64,000 nt of DNA from Coniosporium tulheliwenetii (lineage: Eukaryota > Ascomycota > Dothideomycetes), in the NCBI GenBank assembly GCA_030247845.1, contig JAPDRP010000024.1, positions 434,001-498,000 on the forward strand. Reading direction: 5' to 3'. Under the pieces are notes generated by a model, which saw only the letters and a list, made by a program, of their open reading frames with translations, ran no database searches and was not told the origin of the DNA. A program made the position numbers and the translations under genes. Positions 57,471 to 64,000 of this stretch are shown here, one piece after another. Numbering within the stretch: position 1 is the stretch's first letter; each line of letters starts with the position of its first letter.

Positions 57471-57635
57471 CTATGCCTTCAATGAGCAAGGCCGGCAAGT
57501 CTTCAGCTTGCAGTGCTGGCACTCATAGATGTACCAATGCGGACCCGAGTGGCACATGTTGCAGTTCCAAAGGATGAGCGTCGTGTCTGACTTGATCATC
57601 TTGAAAGAGTGATTGCAGCTTCCCGGTACAGCCAT
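57471..57635 (-). CDS. Possible 54-residue cysteine-rich zinc-binding protein
   Basis: The ATG at 57635 opens a short frame to the stop at 57471. It contains ILWNCNMCHSGPHWYIYECQ followed by HCKLKTCRPCSL, i.e. C-x2-C, a GPH element, then C-x2-C-x4-C-x2-C. This W-x-C-x2-C-x-x-G-P-H arrangement resembles small zinc-ribbon-like proteins I have seen in filamentous fungi. The frame is open upstream to 57779 (no ATG), so it could also be the last exon of a larger gene. No homologue was searched. Confidence 0.4.
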   Translation of the reverse strand: MAVPGSCNHSFKMIKSDTTLILWNCNMCHSGPHWYIYECQHCKLKTCRPCSLKA

Positions 57636-60600
57636 CGCGCTTAGGCAAGCAAGTGCGCGAACGAGGATACGAGCAAGGCCGGAATCGAGAAAACCTACAT
57701 CAGTCAGTGTCATCCCGTAGCAAAGCTCTTGCCTTGTAGGTACCTTAGGAACGGGAAGAGCTGTCCTCAGCGCAAACACAAGCCGTGGGCAGGTATTACA
57801 AGATTAGTACAGGCGATATTGCAGGCGGAGGACTGCCAAGTTAGGATCGAGGTGTGGTCGTTGGTGATGAAAGGCAAACAAGCAACAGCGCAGGTTAGAA
57901 AATGTAGAGTGAAGTGGGCAGAGTGTGGTGAAGATCTGCGATTGATGAGTTGGAGCGCAGACAAGCTCATCTTTATATCTTTGACTTCATTGCGGCCCTC
58001 GATTCAGCCATCTCGACTGCGCGTACAACAGGCACGGCAACCAGCCGTGGCCTTTCCCCTAAATTCAATGAGATGCTTCTTACGGCCTTCGAACGACCAG
58101 GCGTTCTGTCCAAGATGGATGTATCTCGGACGGATGCAGCCGTAGGGGCACACCGCTCGTCACACCAAGATGGTGGAAGGTATGTTGCTTTGCTACGCTG
58201 TATCAAATTGCTCGCGAGTCAGCAAGCTTGTCAGACTCAGGCTTGCTGGCCTCGCGGCTACGGGTTGCAGTTCCAGGTAGCTGGTCCTTGTTGCAAGGTA
58301 GTGTACCCAGGTCCATATCGTGTCTTGTGGTGATATGGGGTTTTATATTGGCGCATCATGTGTCACATAATATCGACGAGCTCCAGGCGGTCTCGCACAT
58401 AGCGAACTTCAGAAACCGGTGCTCAGAACGAGTGCTAGCCTCGTCGAAAGGTCGCAACGCTTTCCTGAAGAGGACGGCGAGGCTGTTGGCTGAACGCTGG
58501 CTAGCCGTTCTAGCAAAACCGTGCCAGGACGGAAGAGGCTTCCGGCGCGCTGGGTCGCCGTTGATTACAAGCTAGGCGATTATGAGGAGCAGCCAAGGAG
58601 AGCGCCATGATCCACAGCAATCGAGGAAAGGCGGGTTATCCCAACGCTTGCGGTCTGGAAAGAGATTCGACGGCATCCACTTGGCGGATCGTAGCCGGTC
58701 CCCAAGCCTGCTCCTTGTAGCGCGCCACATGTGCCGTTTGGGTCGCTTACCGCATCCTGGCAGCCGCATCCATCATCATCTCGCACAGGCCGTATTCCCC
58801 TCGACCATTCGCTTGAAGCCACTGAACTTCCTACACCCTCTTGTGGTGCCCTCTCATCTCACGTGTCTGCTCTCTTATGCCACTCCACTACGCCTCAAAG
58901 TTGGTTAGTTGTCGCTTCCGCGCTCCTCGGTGCCTGCTGCTCCTGGTCCCTGTAGACATCGACGAAGTCCTCTCCCGCCGCCCACGCAACTGCATCCAGT
59001 CTAGGAAACGCGTCCCAGCGCGTATCAGCGAAGTCTCAACCCCGCGTGTGACTGCATTGTACAGGAATCTGAACCGATCGCCGCGGCTGCGGATTCGCTT
59101 GAATGCCTGTCCATGTGGCTGTCAAAAGGCGCTCTTGGTAAGGGCAAATGTCCGCTTGGATGGCGGGTCATCTTGCAAGCCTCTGCAACCAACCGTCTAC
59201 CCCTCCATTAGACACTTGAAAGTAGCCTCCAAATAGATGATCCTCTCCAGAAGAGTTGATGGCGTTCCGTGCCGACACTCTTCTAAGCACCCTGTTCCGT
59301 CTATGGATATATCCTGCTATATCCCGCCGAGATGTAGCTTTACCAACTCGCTCAGAACAAAGAACCGAGTCGGCCACCTGAAGCTGAAGAAGGCTGTTAA
59401 TACATTCATCTTCTTACTGCTAGAATCCGACGTTGCGGTGGAGATGGCCCTTTACCATAGGGAGAAGCTCGGTATAGAGCGCCTGGGAAAGGCGCACCGC
59501 CATTTTGATTTTCATATCTTTTTTCGTCGTCGTACATGCTTTGGCTTCCTCTTTCAGTCGTCCTGCATTCTGGAATAGCTATCGGGCCAATCACCATCCG
59601 CCGTCGGTTATTAAGCATGTCAGCAACTGCAGTTTGCAGATCAATGAGAATGAGGACACCTTCTTCCATGGATCAGCTAGCCTGCCAACAGACCAAGTGC
59701 TTGGCCGTGGTTGGTTCAAACTGCTTCGGGCAGCGACAGCCGGCCCTCCAACCCGGGAATTCTCACTTGATCAATCTGCAAAACATTGCTCTCGTCAGGG
59801 GTCCCGTGGCTCGCCTTCGATGACATGCAGCAGGATGCACGTCGTGTCCTGACATCTCTAGGGAATACCGATTCTGCGAAGGTTGTCGTACAGATCCGGA
59901 TGGCTCCGGTTTGGGTCCTGCTGTGACACCTCAGGAAGCGAGTGGATCCAAGGCTTCGTAACTTTGAGAGTTTTCGAGAGGTGAGTTAGATTCCCAGAGC
60001 TTTTGCGATGCGCACCATGACTCCACGGGACGATCTTGAGTCTCGATTGACCCGCATGCAGCTCTGCCGCATTCCCGCATCTTCCAGTGGCAAGTGCTCG
60101 GGGTTGCCGCTGCATGAGCGGTAGCAACAGTGACATGAGCTGTAGGCATCGCCTCAGCTGATTCAATGCACCATCACTGCACGGTGTGGGAAGGATTGCA
60201 TCCACCCCCTCTAGAAAAATGCGTGCCTCCTTAGCTCACTCCCTTCTAAACTCACTGTTCAAGCCGTCAGAGTCGCCGTCTAAAGCTACCTGCTCCTCAG
60301 AAAGGATTCTTCTCATTTGGATGTTCAACAGTTGAAGAGGTCCTACGTTTCGTAGTTCATTACGGCCACGTTCCACACCATACGCACCGTTTCCTGTCAA
60401 AAATCTGTACCTGCACCTGTGTCACAATGGATATCGGCTTTCCAGCCCTATCTGGAGTACCGTGAAGGACGGGTCGGCGATAGATCTGGTGGTACCTTCA
60501 CCTGCCGTCCTACTTGAGGCGGAAGCTTTGGTACATTGCCGCTTCCTTAGTGCCACTAGTACGAAGGTGTATACGCCCCACGCCTTCGCTGCGCTGGATA

Positions 60601-62139
60601 GTTGCTTTCCAGACTCGACCTGGCAAGAAGATCGGCATTGGTCCAGCTGCCAAACGCAACAGTATCTAGCCGCGACCAAGCGACTCTTTCACTTACGGTG
60701 CGCTCCAACCTTTCCTTCCATCAGGGAAGCAAGGTCAGTGGACGGTTCATGAACGATACCATGATTTCCGCAGGCGGCTACATGTTTTCTTGGGACGCAA
60801 TCTGATCATGCTAGTAAAAATTACCAATTTGTACTGAAAGGCAATGCTCCGCCTGGCTCTAGATATCCTTGATACGCATTTCTGTTTCGGTACACAGCAA
60901 TTTCACCTCATGAAGGTCTCCCCTGCGCTAAGGTCGAGTGATGGACGCGGACTAGAATTTAAACCAATCTGACTTTAATTGACGGACTGGTCTCTCTCTT
61001 GGAAGTTGAAGCATTTTTACTGCAGCCACTCTCTACAGCACTTCCTAGGATGGCTACGCGGGCTTTCGGTACACGTCGATCTCGGTATACAGCGTGTCAA
61101 CCCTGGCCGCAGTTCTCAGCGGTAGCACTGGTTCACTCTATTTAGATCAACCTTACTAGCGACCAGACCTGAAACCAACTTTCTCCAGATGTCCGACTTT
61201 TTCGAACCCAAACCTCTCAGACCACTCTCTCAATGCCAGCCACCGTGGCCGCGGTCTCATCTACCGACATGTACGCAAGGGCCCGCTGCGCAGCGAGGTC
61301 TTCAGACTGCAACGGCTTTGCATGTTCAGTTTATTCTCCGAGGTCTTTCATGACTGCCAAGAGTTTCTCCTAACAGCGAGCTGCTGTCTCTGCTTCCGCG
61401 CTCATGATGACAGAACAGTCTGGTCTCCACCCTAGGCCTGTGGCCCGCCTTACTGCTGCGGAGGCGTAAGACATACGCTTAGCTCAGGAGCTCGCTCGTA
61501 CGGTTCTCGACAGCGACAGTGTACTACAGGCCTTGCTTTTCGACCTTGCGTAGGTTTTCTAAAAGCGCAGAGTCGGAGTTGAGTTCAGTGACAAGGCCTG
61601 GCAGTCTCACGAGCATAGTAGGCATGGATGGTGTCGATGCGCGTACAATTGCTATCGACTGCTGGTCTGAGGGTGGCATGAGAGCGCGCCGCCGCGATAG
61701 CTCTCACTGGATGCATGGCTGTTGGACTTAGATGCTGGAGCATCTCTCACTGAGCTAGCGGCTGGACTGCAGTACATATACAGATCCTCACGGGGCACGA
61801 TCGAATGCTCTGGACTGGCTTGGGGACACTCGAATTGAGGCAGACGGCTTTCTCGAGTGCTCACCTACGAACGTGTGATTGCTGTAGTGTAGGAGATGAA
61901 CACAGCGCAATTCGACAACTAGCTACTACGGTACATATTCTAAATGGCCTCTCATGATGCCTTCGGAGAGCCTTATCCAGCGCGGTGGATGCCTCGGCAA
62001 AAGTTGCTGCTGCGGACCAGCGCCCTGACGTTGGTCGCATGTCAGGCCAAAGCTTCCATCCCCGGCTTCGGCGAGCTTTCAAAATTTCGGTCCCGCTGCG
62101 ACACCACCAAGCAACAGACAACCTTCAATTCTCCCAACG
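57636..62139. other. Long gene-poor region, 4.5 kb
   Basis: No frame with family motifs or splice-supported extension on either strand, although composition is balanced and not AT-rich. Open frames of 60-140 codons are scattered. The last few hundred bases are the promoter of the PRPP synthetase. No transposase, reverse transcriptase or RNA gene recognised. Confidence 0.4.
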
Positions 62140-63995
62140 ATGCGGCAAACACAGATATTCTCCGGCTCCTCGCATCCTCGGCTGGTCGAAGGCATATGCG
62201 ACCGGTTGGGTCAGAAGCCAGGCAAGGCCGAGCTGAGGAAGTTCAGCAATGGAGAGACCAGCGTGCAAATTCGTCAGGCTACCAGTGAACAGCAAACTGT
62301 GCCGTAAACCACTAATACCGCGCAGAGACATCAATACGAGAACAAGATGTGTTCATCGTCCAGAGCGGCAGCAGCAAGTATGCGACGCCCGCCCGTTGCC
62401 GTCTGTTCGCTGACCGCTCAGAATCAATGACAATGTCATGGAGCTGCTCATCATGATTTCTGCGTGCAAGGGCGGGTCCGCGCGGTCTATCACGGGTAGG
62501 TGAACCTTTACAGACTCTTGAGAACGAGTACTGACAGCCGTAGCGGTCATGCCGTACTTCCCATACTCCCGGCAATCGAAGAAAAATCGCACCGAGGCGC
62601 CATTACTGCCCGGATGATCGCCAACCTCCTCCACGTAGCGGGCGTCAACCACGTAATCACAATCGACCTCCACGCGAGTCAGATGCAAGGCTTCTTCAAG
62701 TGTCCCGTTGATAACCTCGTCGCCGAGCCTCTCCTCGCTCGCTGGATCCGAGTCAACGTGCCGAATTGGCGGGAGGCGGTGGTGGTCAGCAAGAACCCGG
62801 GCGGCACAAAGCGTGTAACATCGCTGGCCGATGCGCTGAAGCTCAGCTTTGGGATTGTCACCACAAACACAAGGAGACATCGGAATCGCTCTGGGTACGA
62901 TACCATGAACGGCAGTCTCATATATGACACTCTGCGAGCCGATGGCACGTACGACACTGATGGGTTGGCTGAGCGGGAACTCGATGCGGAGCTTCAGATC
63001 AGTCCTACGGAGCCCGTTGATGAGAAACCAGCGGAAGTAAGCAAGCCTTTGCCGGAAGATGGCAAGCCGTTGCGCTCCACCAGGAACAGAGCCTCTTCCA
63101 ATGCTCTTCGGCGACGCGTCGAGAACGGCGTAACAGACGGCCCTTCGAGTCCGTTGGCGAAATCGACTCGTCCAGGTTCGGGAGTGGATTCGTCTCCTCC
63201 GTCGCCAGCACGTCGCTTGCTACGAACCAGCACCGCGCCAGGACGACCGCAAACAACCCGCTCCACCACAGACGAGTTCAACGATGCGGTAGGTCAACAC
63301 CTTTCATCTTTCAAACCCCCAGCTAATCATCCTAGCGCGCCCGAGACGTCATCCACGGCCGCCTAATCCACGGCCACATCGTCGACGACGACTTCCCCTC
63401 CCCCACCATCTCCGCTATATCCGGCTCAACCGCAAACTTCCGCGTCCGCCACGGCTCCTCCGAAGAGGACGACGAGCCCGAACCACCCCCGCACATGACC
63501 GCCTCCTACATCTCCGCCGCCTCCTCCTTCCGGCACCCAGACCACATCTCGCTCAACGAGGGCGCGCTTGGCGGCTCCATGGATGCGGCCGCCTCCTCCG
63601 AGGAGGAAGAAGAGGACCTCCGGAACCCCGACCTCGAGACCACCGTCACGCTCGTCGGCAACGTCAAGGACCGCCCCGTCTTCATCGTGGACGACATGAT
63701 CGACAAGCCCGGGTCATGGGTCGCGGCAGCCGAGACGGTGGTCAAGCGAGGCGGCGCCACGAAAGTGTACTGCATGGCTACGCACGGGCTGTTCGGGAAC
63801 GACTGTCTCGAGGAGATGGAAGACTGTGAGTGCATAGATAGGATCGTCGTTACGAATGCGTTTCCGATTCCCCCGGAGAAGGCGGCCATGACGAGGAAGC
63901 TGGTTGTCTTGGATGTGAGTAATTTGCTTGCGGAGGCGATTAGGAGGAATCATCATGGGGAGAGTATTAGTCAGCTTTTTATGCATTATGATTGA
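62140..63995 (+). CDS. PRS: Ribose-phosphate pyrophosphokinase (PRPP synthetase) with long fungal insertion
   Basis: Makes PRPP from ribose-5-phosphate and ATP for purine, pyrimidine, His, Trp and NAD synthesis. Start ATG 62140 (MRQTQIFSGSSHPRLVEG). Exons 62140-62272, 62326-62377, 62422-62495, 62538-63288, 63336-63995. Motifs: LRKFSNGETSVQI, DVFIVQSGSS, DNVMELLIMISACKG, VMPYFPYSRQ, then KKSHRGAITARMIANLL, TIDLHASQMQGFF and the PRPP-binding loop VFIVDDMIDKPGSW. An insertion of nearly 200 Ser/Arg/Glu-rich residues precedes that loop, as in Prs5/Prs1-type regulatory subunits. The five-A run at 62582-62586 needs a sixth A to keep frame. Introns of 42, 44, 47 and 53 nt are very short, and intron 1 has a weak GTCAGG donor. 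Confidence 0.88.
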
Positions 63996-64000
63996 GGTTA

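Noticed and set aside
1..64000. tRNA, rRNA, CRISPR array, transposase or reverse transcriptase
   Set aside because: Looked for T-loop GGTTCGANTC patterns, regularly spaced repeats and typical catalytic motifs; none seen convincingly by eye.

Overview
The window is a stretch of a filamentous ascomycete chromosome (Pezizomycotina, most likely Dothideomycetes; the class is inferred from how the proteins read, not from a search). Introns are short, mostly 42-90 nt, with GT...AG ends and CTAAC/CTGAC-type branch sites. The genes are typical fungal housekeeping genes on both strands, and composition is moderately GC-rich. I saw no rRNA, tRNA, CRISPR array or intact transposon.

Layout. 0.2-15 kb is gene-dense: a conserved coiled-coil protein (-), a PH-domain protein (+), a METTL16-type m6A methyltransferase (-), Met8 siroheme synthase (-) divergent from the Pep7/Vac1 double-FYVE endosomal tether (+), a small secreted protein (+) and a five-exon hypothetical gene (+). 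15-20.5 kb is gene-poor and holds decayed coding fragments, one clearly from a fungal UBC-PARP protein. At 20.5-22.5 kb lies an unusual orphan with a Zn2Cys6-spaced cysteine motif, a second degenerate copy of its domain, and a helix-turn-helix-like tail. 23-48 kb is dense again: serine beta-lactamase-like hydrolase (-), aldo/keto reductase (-), CDP-DAG synthase Cds1 (-) divergent from a Rad26/ATRIP checkpoint protein (+), SRP68 (-) divergent from a mitochondrial PPR protein (+), an HExxH protein (-), a small membrane protein (-) divergent from a TatD/Scn1 hydrolase (+), a PhyH-type dioxygenase (-) and a Pho89 phosphate symporter (-). 49.7-52.6 kb holds a secreted GH3 glycosidase (-). From 52.6 kb to 62.1 kb there is little beyond an RBR E3 ligase (+) and a tiny zinc-binding ORF (-). 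The window ends with a PRPP synthetase carrying the long fungal insertion (+).

The most important point for a user of this sequence is that about a dozen of the genes contain reading-frame breaks, nearly all equivalent to one missing base in a run of identical bases (usually G/C). In most of these genes the corrected exons add up to a multiple of three and the protein family continues past the break. They are therefore more likely residual homopolymer errors of the assembly than real pseudogenes. CDS coordinates below span such breaks and the evidence text says where they are.
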